64,000 nt of DNA, taken from positions 1,426,001 through 1,490,000 of the forward strand of contig CP024912.1 in the NCBI GenBank assembly GCA_002813895.1, in the 5' to 3' direction. Shown in pieces: positions 8,635-17,379 of the stretch. The position numbers and the translations under genes were made by a program. Under the pieces are notes generated by a model. The model was not told the origin of the DNA and did no database searches. It saw nothing but the letters and a program-made list of their open reading frames with translations. Each line of letters starts with the position of its first letter. The first letter of the stretch is position 1. This stretch comes from Cyanobacterium sp. HL-69. GTDB taxonomy: Bacteria; Cyanobacteriota; Cyanobacteriia; Cyanobacteriales; Cyanobacteriaceae.

Positions 8635-8856
8635 ATGATTAAAGTTTCTGGAAAAGTTGAATATCGAGCCATTGCCGTTGGTGCATGGGCTTTAGTTACA
8701 AAAGAGGGTAAAATCTACGAATTATATAACCCTCCCCAAGATTTGAAGCAGGATGGCATTACCATCGAAGTAGAAGGAGTCATTCGAGATGATGTGATGA
8801 CTATTTCTATGATAGGTAAAATACTTGAGGTGCGATCGTTTACCATTAAGTCTTAG
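8635..8856 (+). CDS. Small protein of unknown function, possibly OB-fold-like
   Basis: This 73-residue protein (MIKVSGKVEYRAIAVGAWAL...) is made of predicted short beta strands with a GxW-type turn (VGAWALVTKEGKIYELYN) and a C-terminal strand ISMIGKILEVRSF. This suggests a small beta-barrel, but the fold is inference. I use ATG 8635, where the homologous-looking MIKVSGKV begins; a GTG at 8584 in the same frame would add 17 residues unlike the rest. Its interest lies in the long structured leader upstream, which suggests control by a small molecule or RNA element. No biochemical function is proposed. Confidence 0.65.
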   Translation: MIKVSGKVEYRAIAVGAWALVTKEGKIYELYNPPQDLKQDGITIEVEGVIRDDVMTISMIGKILEVRSFTIKS

Positions 8857-8896
8857 TTTTTTCTCCCTAAGACGTAGATTCAAGAAATACAAAGGG

Positions 8897-8920
8897 AAGG
8901 GTTAAGAATTTTAACCCCTT
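8897..8920. terminator. Bidirectional terminator hairpin
   Basis: AAGGGTTAA (8897-8905) pairs with TTAACCCCTT (8911-8920, one C bulged) around a short loop. It lies between two convergent genes and can serve both. Confidence 0.6.
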
Positions 8921-8937
8921 TATATGGTCAAAATTAA

Positions 8938-9525
8938 TTATGTTTGAGGTAAGACATCCGTTAAACCATAACCATCTTTTCCTGTTTCACCAGAATTCTC
9001 CGCTACAAAACTGTAATAGTCTTGCACCAACTGAGACATCAATCTTTGTTTAATACGCATTAAAACACCCCTTAATAACCCATTTCCCGTGCTTCTTAGC
9101 AATGATTGGGGAGTTAACCATAGTGGAGGGGGTAAATCTACCTTTACTTGTAAATCTACTTTACCTGTTAGGTAAACATTTCCACCCACTTCTTCAGGGG
9201 TTAGGTTTCCTTTTAGGTATAAAAAAAAACGACGGTTAATATATTCGATGCCTTTAATTTCGCAGGATTCAGAATTTACATAGACTCGTCCAGAAGCCCC
9301 TGCCCACACTTTTAACACTACTATGGGTTGAAAATGATAAATATCTAAAAAATTAAGGGGGTGCATTCTCAACTTATAGCAATCATTGGCTAAGGGAGTC
9401 ATTAATTTTTCATCGGCAATGGCCTTGACAAGTCGTTGCGGTTGCCTTAGATAATGCTGAAGAGGAGTCGATTTTTGCTCTACTTTTAACCTAACTCCCT
9501 CTGTTGCCTCAAAACAAATATTCAT
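8938..9525 (-). CDS. DUF1997 family protein
   Basis: This 195-residue protein matches the cyanobacterial/plant DUF1997 family as I remember it: an N-terminal EATEGVRLKVEQKSTPLQHYL, a central FQPIVVLKVWAGASGRVYVNSE and a C-terminal amphipathic stretch ending in helices (RIKQRLMSQLVQDYYSFVAEN). It looks soluble, with a possible START/SRPBCC-like lipid-binding fold, which is inference. I use ATG 9525; a TTG four codons upstream is the only in-frame alternative. It ends at a shared terminator with the 73-residue protein gene. The biochemical role is unknown. Confidence 0.75.
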   Translation of the reverse strand: MNICFEATEGVRLKVEQKSTPLQHYLRQPQRLVKAIADEKLMTPLANDCYKLRMHPLNFLDIYHFQPIVVLKVWAGASGRVYVNSESCEIKGIEYINRRFFLYLKGNLTPEEVGGNVYLTGKVDLQVKVDLPPPLWLTPQSLLRSTGNGLLRGVLMRIKQRLMSQLVQDYYSFVAENSGETGKDGYGLTDVLPQT

Positions 9526-9666
9526 ATTGTTAAACAATGATTGATGTCCTTTTCTAATCTTACTTTACATTTCTTCATATTCATGTTCGGTATTCCCTCA
9601 TCCTACATTTAATCTGTACTTTTTTAGTATCCTTTCTTAGAAGTTTGTAATATTAGTTGAGGTTTT

Positions 9667-9687
9667 AGGGATGATTTAACCATCCCT
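9667..9687 (+). terminator. GC-containing hairpin downstream of msrA
   Basis: A 7-bp perfect stem AGGGATG / CATCCCT (9667-9673 with 9681-9687) has a 7-nt loop. The T run (TTTTT) follows on the plus strand only. It lies 25 bp beyond the msrA stop, so it may end msrA transcription, but the U-tract orientation is wrong for a classical minus-strand terminator. Confidence 0.4.
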
Positions 9688-9711
9688 TTTTAAATAACGA
9701 CTGATGATTTG

Positions 9712-10293
9712 TTATTCTCCCCAAATTTCATTTAAACGCCGATCGCGCCCACACCGACTACGATAAAATTTGTAAAGGAGGGTACTAGTCTGGTAATAAT
9801 TTTGGTGATAATCTTCTGCAGGATAAAACTCACTAGAAGCAGTTATTTCGGTATAGATATTAGTATCTAATTCTTGGGCAACCTTTTCCTTAGAAGTCTG
9901 GGCAAGGGCTTTTTGCTGCTCATCATGGTAAAACACCGCACTACGATATTGATTACCGACATCACAAAACTGTTTATTTCTAACGGTGGGGTCAATGTTA
10001 TGCCAAAATACATCCAATAGTTGCTCATAACTGACCTTGTCGGCATTGTACTCTATTTCTACGGATTCGGCGTGTCCTGTCCTACCTGCGCTAACTTGTT
10101 TGTAGTTGGGGTTAGCAACATTCCCTCCAGTATAACCAGAAGTGGTGGAGATAACTCCGTCGAGTTCGTCAAAAGGCTCTTCCATACACCAAAAACATCC
10201 CCCTGCAAAAGTTGCTTTGGCAATGTTGTCGGCTTGGGCTATGGGGGCGAGAGTAAACCAGCAGAGGAGAATGATTAATAATAGCTTTTTCAT
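9712..10293 (-). CDS. msrA: Peptide-methionine (S)-S-oxide reductase MsrA, exported form
   Basis: MsrA reduces the S epimer of methionine sulfoxide in proteins. The catalytic motif GGCFWCMEEPFD is intact, followed by the family blocks TSGYTGGNVANPNYKQVSAGRTGHAE and HNIDPTVRNKQFCDVGNQYRS. I chose ATG 10293, which gives a clear signal peptide (MKKLLLIILLCWFTLAPIAQA) and lies 7 bp after the msrB stop; the longer TTG start would overlap msrB. The product is probably periplasmic, lumenal or membrane-anchored. It is transcribed with msrB immediately upstream, so both sulfoxide epimers are repaired in the same compartment. Confidence 0.95.
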   Translation of the reverse strand: MKKLLLIILLCWFTLAPIAQADNIAKATFAGGCFWCMEEPFDELDGVISTTSGYTGGNVANPNYKQVSAGRTGHAESVEIEYNADKVSYEQLLDVFWHNIDPTVRNKQFCDVGNQYRSAVFYHDEQQKALAQTSKEKVAQELDTNIYTEITASSEFYPAEDYHQNYYQTSTLLYKFYRSRCGRDRRLNEIWGE

Positions 10294-10300
10294 CAAAAAA

Positions 10301-10807
10301 TTAAGTTTCAGGTACAAAATTAAGGGCTAAACCATTGTTACAGTAACGTTTCCCAGTGGGTGCAGGGCCGTCATTAAAAACATGACCTTGATGACCACCA
10401 CATCTTCGGCAATGGTACTCAGTACGGGGTATGATTAGTTTAAAGTCTGTTTTAGTTTCAACGTTAAGGGCGATCGTATCATAAAAACTAGGCCAACCAG
10501 TACCACTATCATATTTCATACTGGACTTAAATAGGGGTAAATCACATCCAGCACAAACAAAAGTACCTTCACGTTTTTCATCATTTAACTTACTAGAAAA
10601 AGGTCTTTCTGTACCTTCTTCCCTTAATATATGATATTGATCAGGGGTTAATTTTTCTTGCCATTGAGCATCAGAAAGGGCAATTTTATCTTTACCATTA
10701 CTTTCTGATTTTGGTTGAGGTTTTATTAATGCCATCAAGAATGTGGGTGCAAAACTTGCCTGGAAAATTGCACCTATGCTTAAACCAAAAAATGTTTTAC
10801 GATTCAT
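10301..10807 (-). CDS. msrB: Peptide-methionine (R)-S-oxide reductase MsrB, exported form
   Basis: MsrB reduces methionine-R-sulfoxide. It has the two zinc CxxC pairs (CAGCDLPLF and CRRCGGHQGH) and the catalytic cysteine in GKRYCNNGLALNF. Residues 1-30 form a hydrophobic leader (MNRKTFFGLSIGAIFQASFA), so it is likely exported, matching the signal peptide on msrA. At 168 residues it is a normal MsrB domain plus leader. It is the first gene of an msrB-msrA operon. No paired-Cys or heavy-metal regulator is adjacent. Confidence 0.95.
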   Translation of the reverse strand: MNRKTFFGLSIGAIFQASFAPTFLMALIKPQPKSESNGKDKIALSDAQWQEKLTPDQYHILREEGTERPFSSKLNDEKREGTFVCAGCDLPLFKSSMKYDSGTGWPSFYDTIALNVETKTDFKLIIPRTEYHCRRCGGHQGHVFNDGPAPTGKRYCNNGLALNFVPET

Positions 10808-11149
10808 AACAAGTAAATATTTAATAATAGCTCAGTGTATTAAACTTATTGTTACATATAACCATAACATTTTGTTAAAATATTAATATAAAGTCTAATT
10901 TTAAATTATATTTAAATCACAAATACAATTATTTATTCTTCATTAATTAAGTCTAAATAAAAATAATAATGTGAGTTGTTTTGCTCCATAAAATTTGTTT
11001 TTTTAAAAGGTTTTTAGAATATTATAGAGCAAATATTTTTATTTAATAATCGGGGATTACAGTGACGATAAATAGACAATATTAGTCAAAACTTATATTC
11101 AATGCTCGACACCCCGATAACCCAACACCTAAACTTCCTAATACCTTTT
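10808..11149. other. AT-rich spacer between acs and msrB
   Basis: This 342-bp spacer is downstream of acs and upstream of msrB, both on the minus strand. It is dominated by A/T runs. I see no open reading frame with family features, no strong hairpin and no recognisable operator. It must contain the msrB promoter. Confidence 0.5.
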
Positions 11150-13123
11150 TTATGCTCCCTCTCTGAGTTTATCTAAGACGCTACGATCTTCTAAAGTAGA
11201 GGTATCCCCTGCAATCTCTTGTCCAGAAGCAAGACTACGTAAAAGGCGACGCATGATTTTACCAGATCTGGTTTTGGGCATTCCCTCAGTAAATCTGATT
11301 TCTGCAGGACGGGCGATCGCACCGATTTCCTGTACTACATGGGCTTTAAGCTGATTAGCCAAATCATCATTGGGTTCAAAACCACCCTCAAGGGTAACAA
11401 AAGCGCATATATCCTCACCCTTAACCTCATCAGGTTTACCAACCACCGCAGCCTCAGCTACTGCAGGATGGGACACTAGGGCAGATTCTACCTCCATAGT
11501 ACCAAGACGATGACCCGAAACATTAATCACATCATCCACACGACCCATTACCCAAAAATAGCCATCTTCATCCCTTCTCGCTCCATCCCCAGCAAAATAG
11601 AGGTAATTACCATCTTTAGGGGCAATATGCTCCCAGTAGGTATTGCGGAAGCGATCTGGATCACCATATACCGTCCTCATCATTCCAGGCCAAGGATGTT
11701 TCACCACCAAATAACCCCCTTGATTATCCGCCACGGGATTACCATCTAAATCCACAATATCCGCCATAATGCCAGGAAAGGGATGGGTAGCCGAACCTGG
11801 TTTGGTTGGAGTCGCCCCTGGTAAGGCTGTAATCATCACCCCCCCTGTTTCCGTTTGCCACCAAGTATCGACTATAGGGCATTTTTCCTTCCCAATTACC
11901 TTGTGATACCACATCCATGCTTCAGGGTTAATGGGTTCGCCTACGGTGCCAAGAAGTCTCAGGGAAGATAAATCACGGGCGTTGGGATGGTGTTCCCCCA
12001 TTTTTATAAAGGCACGGATAGCCGTGGGAGCCGTATAAAAGATATTTACCCCATATTTTTCCACCACATCCCAGAAACAGCCTAAATTAGAAGGGCGTGG
12101 CACTCCTTCATACATTACCGTAGTGGCACCGTTGGAAAGAGGCCCATAAACGATGTAACTATGCCCCGTAATCCAGCCCACATCAGCGGTACACCAGTAA
12201 ACATCATCATCCTTGAGGTCAAAAATCCATTTGCTGGTAATATGAGCATAAAGGTTATATCCCCCCGTGGTGTGGACTACCCCTTTGGGTTTGCCCGTGC
12301 TGCCGCTGGTATAGAGAACAAATAACATATCTTCACTGTCCATGGGTTCGGCGGGACAATGGGCGCTAACCCCTGCCTGTAAGTCATGCCACCAATGATC
12401 GCGCCCTGCTTCCATATGGACTTTTTCTTTGGTGCGCTCTACCACTAAAACATTATCCACACTGGGTGCTTTGTTGTCTTCGAGGGCTAAATCAACCTGT
12501 GGTTTGAGGGCGATGGTTTTATCTTTACGGAAACCACCATCGGCGGTAATGACTAATTTTGCCTCAGCGGCATTGAGTCTATCCCGTAGGGCTTCGGCAC
12601 TAAATCCCCCAAATACGACGCTATGTACTGCCCCAATTCTGGCACAGGCCAACATGGCGATCGCACTTTCGGGAATCATCGGCATATAAATAGCTACCCG
12701 ATCACCTTTTTTAACCCCCAACTGCTTAATCACATTAGCCATCTGGCACACCTCACGGTGTAACTGAGCATAGGTAAGGGTGCGACTATCCCCCGGTTCC
12801 CCTTCCCAAATAATAGCGGCCTTATTACGTCTCCAAGTGGTGAGATGACGATCTAAACAATTGTGGGAAATATTAATTTTACCGTTAACAAACCATTTGG
12901 CAAAAGGGGGGTTACTCCAATCTAGTACCTGATCCCATTTTTCAAACCAATCTAATTCTGATTCTGCTAACTCTCCCCAAAACTCGGAGGGATTTTCCGA
13001 GGCTTTTTGATATAACTCTTGATATTTTTCCCAACTATCGATAGTTGCCTTACTAGCAAACTCCGCAGAGGGTTTAAAAGTTCTTTTTTCCTTTAGGATT
13101 GATTCTATAGTAGGTTGTGACAT
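11150..13123 (-). CDS. acs: Acetyl-CoA synthetase (AMP-forming)
   Basis: Acs activates acetate with ATP and CoA to acetyl-CoA. The 657-residue length is typical. Diagnostic parts are the P-loop-like [14 protein letters not shown], the WWQTETGG motif, the [34 protein letters not shown] hinge region (read in parts), and the C-terminal [14 protein letters not shown] with the catalytic lysine that is acetylated in many bacteria. It is a single gene; a secreted-protein gene lies upstream on the same strand, 146 bp away. It lets the cell recover acetate formed by fermentation or amino-acid breakdown. Confidence 0.97.
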   Translation of the reverse strand: MSQPTIESILKEKRTFKPSAEFASKATIDSWEKYQELYQKASENPSEFWGELAESELDWFEKWDQVLDWSNPPFAKWFVNGKINISHNCLDRHLTTWRRNKAAIIWEGEPGDSRTLTYAQLHREVCQMANVIKQLGVKKGDRVAIYMPMIPESAIAMLACARIGAVHSVVFGGFSAEALRDRLNAAEAKLVITADGGFRKDKTIALKPQVDLALEDNKAPSVDNVLVVERTKEKVHMEAGRDHWWHDLQAGVSAHCPAEPMDSEDMLFVLYTSGSTGKPKGVVHTTGGYNLYAHITSKWIFDLKDDDVYWCTADVGWITGHSYIVYGPLSNGATTVMYEGVPRPSNLGCFWDVVEKYGVNIFYTAPTAIRAFIKMGEHHPNARDLSSLRLLGTVGEPINPEAWMWYHKVIGKEKCPIVDTWWQTETGGVMITALPGATPTKPGSATHPFPGIMADIVDLDGNPVADNQGGYLVVKHPWPGMMRTVYGDPDRFRNTYWEHIAPKDGNYLYFAGDGARRDEDGYFWVMGRVDDVINVSGHRLGTMEVESALVSHPAVAEAAVVGKPDEVKGEDICAFVTLEGGFEPNDDLANQLKAHVVQEIGAIARPAEIRFTEGMPKTRSGKIMRRLLRSLASGQEIAGDTSTLEDRSVLDKLREGA

Positions 13124-13268
13124 AGATAATTATGATCTTTAAAAATAGTCTCAACCCTTTACTCTACGACATTTCCAAGTTTTTAATTATTAAATTTTGT
13201 TGATTGCCCGTACTATATAGTCTGAAAACTCTTATCCCCACACCATACACAAAACAGAAATAGCAAAT

Positions 13269-14180
13269 TTAACTATCATAATCCTCTGATTGTAGATGTT
13301 TCTTGGAAAAAAGTATTAATCCTAAAGAAAATAAACTCAAAAGAATCTTAGAAGGCTCAGACACTTCTACCGCCACCGTGTTAAATTCTGTGAAGAAAAC
13401 ACTGCCGATTGCACCACTACGACCACTAAAGTCAACTTCTAAATAATCGACTTGACCATCGGTGGGATTGTAGGTGCTTAGCTCATTTTCCTCTGTTAAA
13501 TTAAAAGTGGGATTAAAATTGGAAGTGCCATCGGTATAGGTTACTAAAATTGAACCTCTAACATCATCAACTAAAGTGATTTCTCCAATCTTCACACTGG
13601 AGAGAATACTACGATCAAAGTTAATCCTAATTTTACCACCGTTGCCTAGATCATCGGGAATACCATTGCCAGCATTCTCTTCTATAATCAAGAGAACCCC
13701 TTGAGAAGGCGTATCATAACTCACACTCCCATAATTACCTTTTCCCGTGGCCAAGTCTGGATCTCCGAGAGATGCAGTTGTGTTACAAGGAACAGTAAAA
13801 CCATTATTTGATGTTCCAGTATTACTGCCGAAATTAGTAGTTGTAAAATTACCTGTGTTTGGTATTGGCGTCCCCACTGGAGGATTAGGGAGACAATTAC
13901 TTTGAAATAATCCCACACGAGCAGGATTATTACTTGAATTAACAGCAGTTATACTAATCCCAATAGAACTCCATATTTGTCCAACATTATTGTTGTTCGT
14001 GCTGTATGTTGTCGAGCCTATTGTTTGTCCGGCACCGTCGATTAAATAAGGATCTAGGACGGTGCCATCGGGAGCATTGTTCAAATTGAAAGTAAAAGTA
14101 GCCGCATTAGCTGTTTGTAGCACGGAAGCACTTAAAGTGGATAAGATAGCTATGGTTGCTATTTTAAATACGTTATTCAT
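13269..14180 (-). CDS. Secreted protein with PEP-CTERM-like C-terminus
   Basis: This 303-residue protein has a signal peptide (about residues 1-26, ending TANAATF). A long Asn/Thr/Gly/Ser-rich beta-type body follows with two cysteines about 30 residues apart. The C-terminus has sorting-signal order: a short motif SEPSKILL, a hydrophobic segment LSLFSLGLILF and a basic tail SKKHLQ. Canonical PEP-CTERM proteins have VPEPS before the helix, so this is a variant. By family knowledge such proteins are processed by exosortase and exported with extracellular polysaccharide; that is inferred here. The role is unknown. Confidence 0.7.
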   Translation of the reverse strand: MNNVFKIATIAILSTLSASVLQTANAATFTFNLNNAPDGTVLDPYLIDGAGQTIGSTTYSTNNNNVGQIWSSIGISITAVNSSNNPARVGLFQSNCLPNPPVGTPIPNTGNFTTTNFGSNTGTSNNGFTVPCNTTASLGDPDLATGKGNYGSVSYDTPSQGVLLIIEENAGNGIPDDLGNGGKIRINFDRSILSSVKIGEITLVDDVRGSILVTYTDGTSNFNPTFNLTEENELSTYNPTDGQVDYLEVDFSGRSGAIGSVFFTEFNTVAVEVSEPSKILLSLFSLGLILFSKKHLQSEDYDS

Positions 14181-14500
14181 TTTTTATTATTGAAAAAGTT
14201 AATAACTTTTATGTAAGAATTTAAAGGAATGTTTTTGTCGATAAAGTAATCGTAAATTAATTTTTCAGTCTTGAATAAAAAGATTTGATGAAGATAATTG
14301 CATTTTTGTTAAAGATGTTAAAAATAATGATCTTTATCGAGTGTTCAAAAAGCAAAACAAAAAAAATTCGGCATTACTTAATCATCGTATGAAATACAAT
14401 TGAATGATGCTAGAAATTGAGACATCAAAATATTATCACCATTGCCTCTTCCCTATTCCCTGCTTCTATGAAAAATCATATCTAAAATAGACGCTATTAT
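14181..14500. other. Spacer holding one copy of the dispersed ~100-bp repeat
   Basis: This 320-bp spacer lies between the FGGY kinase and the PEP-CTERM-like gene. The left part in plus orientation (14181-14370) is AT-rich without features I can name and should include the promoter of the secreted protein. The right part (14371-14470) is a dispersed-repeat copy. Confidence 0.6.
14371..14470. repeat. Dispersed intergenic repeat, copy A
   Basis: The unit begins ATTACTTAATCATCGTATGA, passes through TTGAATGATGC and GAGACATCAAAATATTAT, and ends CCATTGCCTCTTCCCTATTC followed by CCTGCTT. It aligns almost base for base with copy B at 33984, which is why I read the two as one family. Confidence 0.75.
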
Positions 14501-15748
14501 TTATTTTTCTCCCTTGGCTAAAAGGGCAACTCCATAACAGGCTTCCGTGTGCGGAGATTTTGCTACAGGTACATTTAACTTTAATTCCCTTATCTGTCGC
14601 CATGGTTCATTTATCGCACCTCCCCCAGCGGTATATACTTTAGTGAGAGGATTTGCCCCTAGTTGTTGTAATAATTGATAACCTTGTTGTTCAATGTCCG
14701 CAATCCCTTCTAAAATTCCTTGTAAAAAAAGAAGAGAAGTATCAGGTTTTGGTTCTAATTTTGGGCTTAATTCAGGATTATTAATAGGAAAACGATCGCC
14801 CTTATTTATTAAGGGATAATAATGGTAATTAAGAAGATTATTAGGGTTAATATTATTAGTCAACTCCTGTAACTGTTGAGGAGAAAAAAAATGTTTTAAA
14901 ACCGCACCGCCCGTATTAGAAGCCCCCCCAGTTAACCACAAATTTCCTAAGCGATGGCTATAGATACCATAACGACTATCATCGATTTTCTTGTCACTAA
15001 GAAGTTTTAAAACAAGGGTTGAACCCAAGGAAGTTACCCCCTCCCCCGTATTTTTGACTCCACTAGCTAAAAAAGCGGCGATACTATCGGTAGTGCCTGT
15101 TTTTATGACACATTGGGCATTGATATTAAATTTTTTACTAATATTTGCCATGATAGGGGCAACGGTTTCCCCTGGGTGTTTAATGGTAGGTAAAAGATGG
15201 TAAAAAGGTTTATTTTTTAGCCATGAAGGATAGGTTAAATTTTCCACGTCATAACCTAATTTGAGGGCATTATGATAATCGCTAATACCTAGTTTTCCAT
15301 GTAACAAAAAACCGAGATAATCTGCTTGATGGAGAAAATAATGGGCTTGGTTAAAAATAGGTTGTTGATACCACCAATAAAGTTTGGCAAGGCTAGAAGT
15401 AGCACTGAGGGTAAGATTATTCTCGGGGACAAATTCTTGCAGTTGAGGGAGTACATTTTTTCCTCGACTATCGTTATACCAAAGGGCATTGGTGAGGGGT
15501 TTTCCTTCTTTGTCGCATAATAAAACAGTGCTGGATGTGCCAGAAACTGCGATCGCCCTTAAATTTTGTTTTATATTGAGGGGGAGTTGAGAAAAAACCT
15601 CTTCAAAAATTTCTCGCCACTGGGAAAAATGGTCATAGTTTTGGCATGGTACTTTGATAATATCACTACATTGATAATTTTGATCAAGGGCGATCGCCCT
15701 TACCCCCGAAGTACCAAAATCAAAACCTAAATAAAAATTATCTGCCAT
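14501..15748 (-). CDS. FGGY-family sugar kinase, probable D-ribulose kinase
   Basis: This FGGY kinase closely resembles the Synechococcus elongatus/Arabidopsis XK-1 type sugar kinase, reported to phosphorylate D-ribulose. Seen features are the N-terminal phosphate loop FDFGTSGVRAIALD, VSGTSSTVLLCD, the catalytic segment GTTDSIAAFLASG, SLGSTLVLKLLS and the adenosine loop TAGGGAIN. At 415 residues it is shorter than xylulose or glycerol kinases (about 500), matching the compact cyanobacterial group. Substrate is inferred from family knowledge. It is a single gene with no transporter or sugar regulator beside it. Confidence 0.85.
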   Translation of the reverse strand: MADNFYLGFDFGTSGVRAIALDQNYQCSDIIKVPCQNYDHFSQWREIFEEVFSQLPLNIKQNLRAIAVSGTSSTVLLCDKEGKPLTNALWYNDSRGKNVLPQLQEFVPENNLTLSATSSLAKLYWWYQQPIFNQAHYFLHQADYLGFLLHGKLGISDYHNALKLGYDVENLTYPSWLKNKPFYHLLPTIKHPGETVAPIMANISKKFNINAQCVIKTGTTDSIAAFLASGVKNTGEGVTSLGSTLVLKLLSDKKIDDSRYGIYSHRLGNLWLTGGASNTGGAVLKHFFSPQQLQELTNNINPNNLLNYHYYPLINKGDRFPINNPELSPKLEPKPDTSLLFLQGILEGIADIEQQGYQLLQQLGANPLTKVYTAGGGAINEPWRQIRELKLNVPVAKSPHTEACYGVALLAKGEK

Positions 15749-15803
15749 AACACCTCAATTTCACAGCAAAACACGAATATATAAATGCAAAGGTTTTAGC
15801 ACA

Positions 15804-15860
15804 ACATAATTGTTAATTGTCCATTGTTCATTGTCAACTGTTAACTGCTCCCTATGTTAG
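15804..15860. repeat. Short TTGTCCATTG-type repeat tract
   Basis: Here a low-complexity series of related 7-9-mers reads TTGTTAATTGTCCATTGTTC followed by ATTGTCAACTGTTAACTG. A similar tract occurs near 24583-24615 (TTAATTGTCAATTTTCCATT) and traces near 51888 and 17190. Such short tandem tracts are common between cyanobacterial genes. Confidence 0.55.
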
Positions 15861-15921
15861 AATAGGCATTATTCTTGACCGTCCATGGTGATTACTAATC
15901 CTATAAAAAAATAACCCTGTT

Positions 15922-17181
15922 ATGACAGTAACTCAAGTAAGTGCGATCGATCCCAACATAAAAAAAGATTTTCCCATCCTTGACCAAGAAATCAACGGGC
16001 ATCCCCTAATTTACTTCGATAACGCCGCCACATCTCAAAAACCCACCGCCGTTATCAACGCCCTCAGAAACTACTATGAGTTAAACAATGCCAACGTCCA
16101 TAGAGGCGCCCATAGTCTTAGCGGAAGAGCAACCGATGATTACGAAGGGGCAAGGGATAAAGTAGCAAAATTCATTAACGCCCGTAGTCGGAACGAAATC
16201 GTCTATACCCGTAACGCCAGTGAAGCCATTAATGTGGTTGCCTATACCTGGGGTTTAACCAACCTCAAAGAAGGTGACGAAATTATCTTGAGCGTCATGG
16301 AACACCATAGTAACATAGTTCCTTGGCAAATTATCGCCCAAAAAACAGGGGCAAAAATCCGTTTTGTCGAACTTACCGACACCGAAGAATTTAACCTTCA
16401 ACAATATAAAACCTTCCTCAACGAAAAAACCAAATTAGTATCCATCGTCCATGTTTCCAATACCCTCGGTTGCATCAACCCCGTAGAAGAAATCATTGAT
16501 TTAGCCCATAAGCAGGGGGCAAAAGTATTAATTGATGCCTGTCAGAGTCTTCCCCATCTCCCCATCGATGTCCAAGCCATGGATTGTGATTGGTTAGTAG
16601 GCTCAGGACATAAAATGTGTGCTACCACAGGGATAGGATTTTTATACGGTAAGGAAGAATTATTATTAGAAATGCCCCCTTTCCTTGGGGGAGGAGAAAT
16701 GATTGGGGAGGTATATCTTGACCATTTTACCTGCGGTGAATTACCCCACAAATTTGAAGCAGGTACCCCTGCCATCGGTGAAGCCATTGCCCTCGGTGCG
16801 GCGGTGGATTATTTAACGAATATTGGCATGGATAAAATTCACGCCTATGAGGAGGAATTAACGGCTTATTTATTTGAGAGGTTAAACAAAATTCCTAACC
16901 TAAAAATTTACGGCAATCAACCCACCCCAGAGGGTAAAGGAAGGGCTTGTTTAGCTGCTTTTAATGTTCAGGGTATCCATGCTAGTGATTTGGCTACACT
17001 CCTTGATAATGAAGGGGTTGCCATTCGTTCTGGGCATCATTGCACCCAACCTTTACACCGATATTTAGAAATTTCTGGTAGTGCGAGGGCTAGTCTTTAT
17101 TTTTACAATACTTTTGAGGAAATAGATGTGTTTATTAAAGCTCTTCAAGAAACCATTGATTTTTTTACACAAATGATGTAA
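15922..17181 (+). CDS. sufS: Cysteine desulfurase SufS
   Basis: SufS takes sulfur from cysteine as an enzyme persulfide for Fe-S cluster assembly. This group II desulfurase shows the [11 protein letters not shown] start, [10 protein letters not shown], the PLP lysine in [19 protein letters not shown], and the persulfide cysteine in [13 protein letters not shown]. The 419-residue length is right. In many cyanobacteria sufS follows sufBCD; here it stands alone, with the FGGY kinase divergent and flotillin convergent. SufU or SufE partners are not in the window. Confidence 0.95.
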   Translation: MTVTQVSAIDPNIKKDFPILDQEINGHPLIYFDNAATSQKPTAVINALRNYYELNNANVHRGAHSLSGRATDDYEGARDKVAKFINARSRNEIVYTRNASEAINVVAYTWGLTNLKEGDEIILSVMEHHSNIVPWQIIAQKTGAKIRFVELTDTEEFNLQQYKTFLNEKTKLVSIVHVSNTLGCINPVEEIIDLAHKQGAKVLIDACQSLPHLPIDVQAMDCDWLVGSGHKMCATTGIGFLYGKEELLLEMPPFLGGGEMIGEVYLDHFTCGELPHKFEAGTPAIGEAIALGAAVDYLTNIGMDKIHAYEEELTAYLFERLNKIPNLKIYGNQPTPEGKGRACLAAFNVQGIHASDLATLLDNEGVAIRSGHHCTQPLHRYLEISGSARASLYFYNTFEEIDVFIKALQETIDFFTQMM

Positions 17182-17338
17182 GGGAATAATTGATAATGGA
17201 TAATACAATTTTTTAGTAAAAAATACAGCTTTAATTTCTCAGTTTAGGGTGATTAACTTTATTGTTTTGATTTTGTCAAGATTGATAGATAAACACTCAA
17301 TTCAAATAGTATTATTCATTGTTATTTGGATGGAATTT

Positions 17339-17359
17339 GGTTGGGCAAAAAACCCAACC
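17339..17359. terminator. Hairpin between sufS and flotillin genes
   Basis: A perfect stem GGTTGGG / CCCAACC (17339-17345 with 17353-17359) has a CAAAAAA loop. It lies between convergent genes, 20 bp past the flotillin stop. Neither side has a long T run, so termination is probable but not certain. Confidence 0.5.
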
Positions 17360-17379
17360 GAGAAATTTTAACGGGATGG

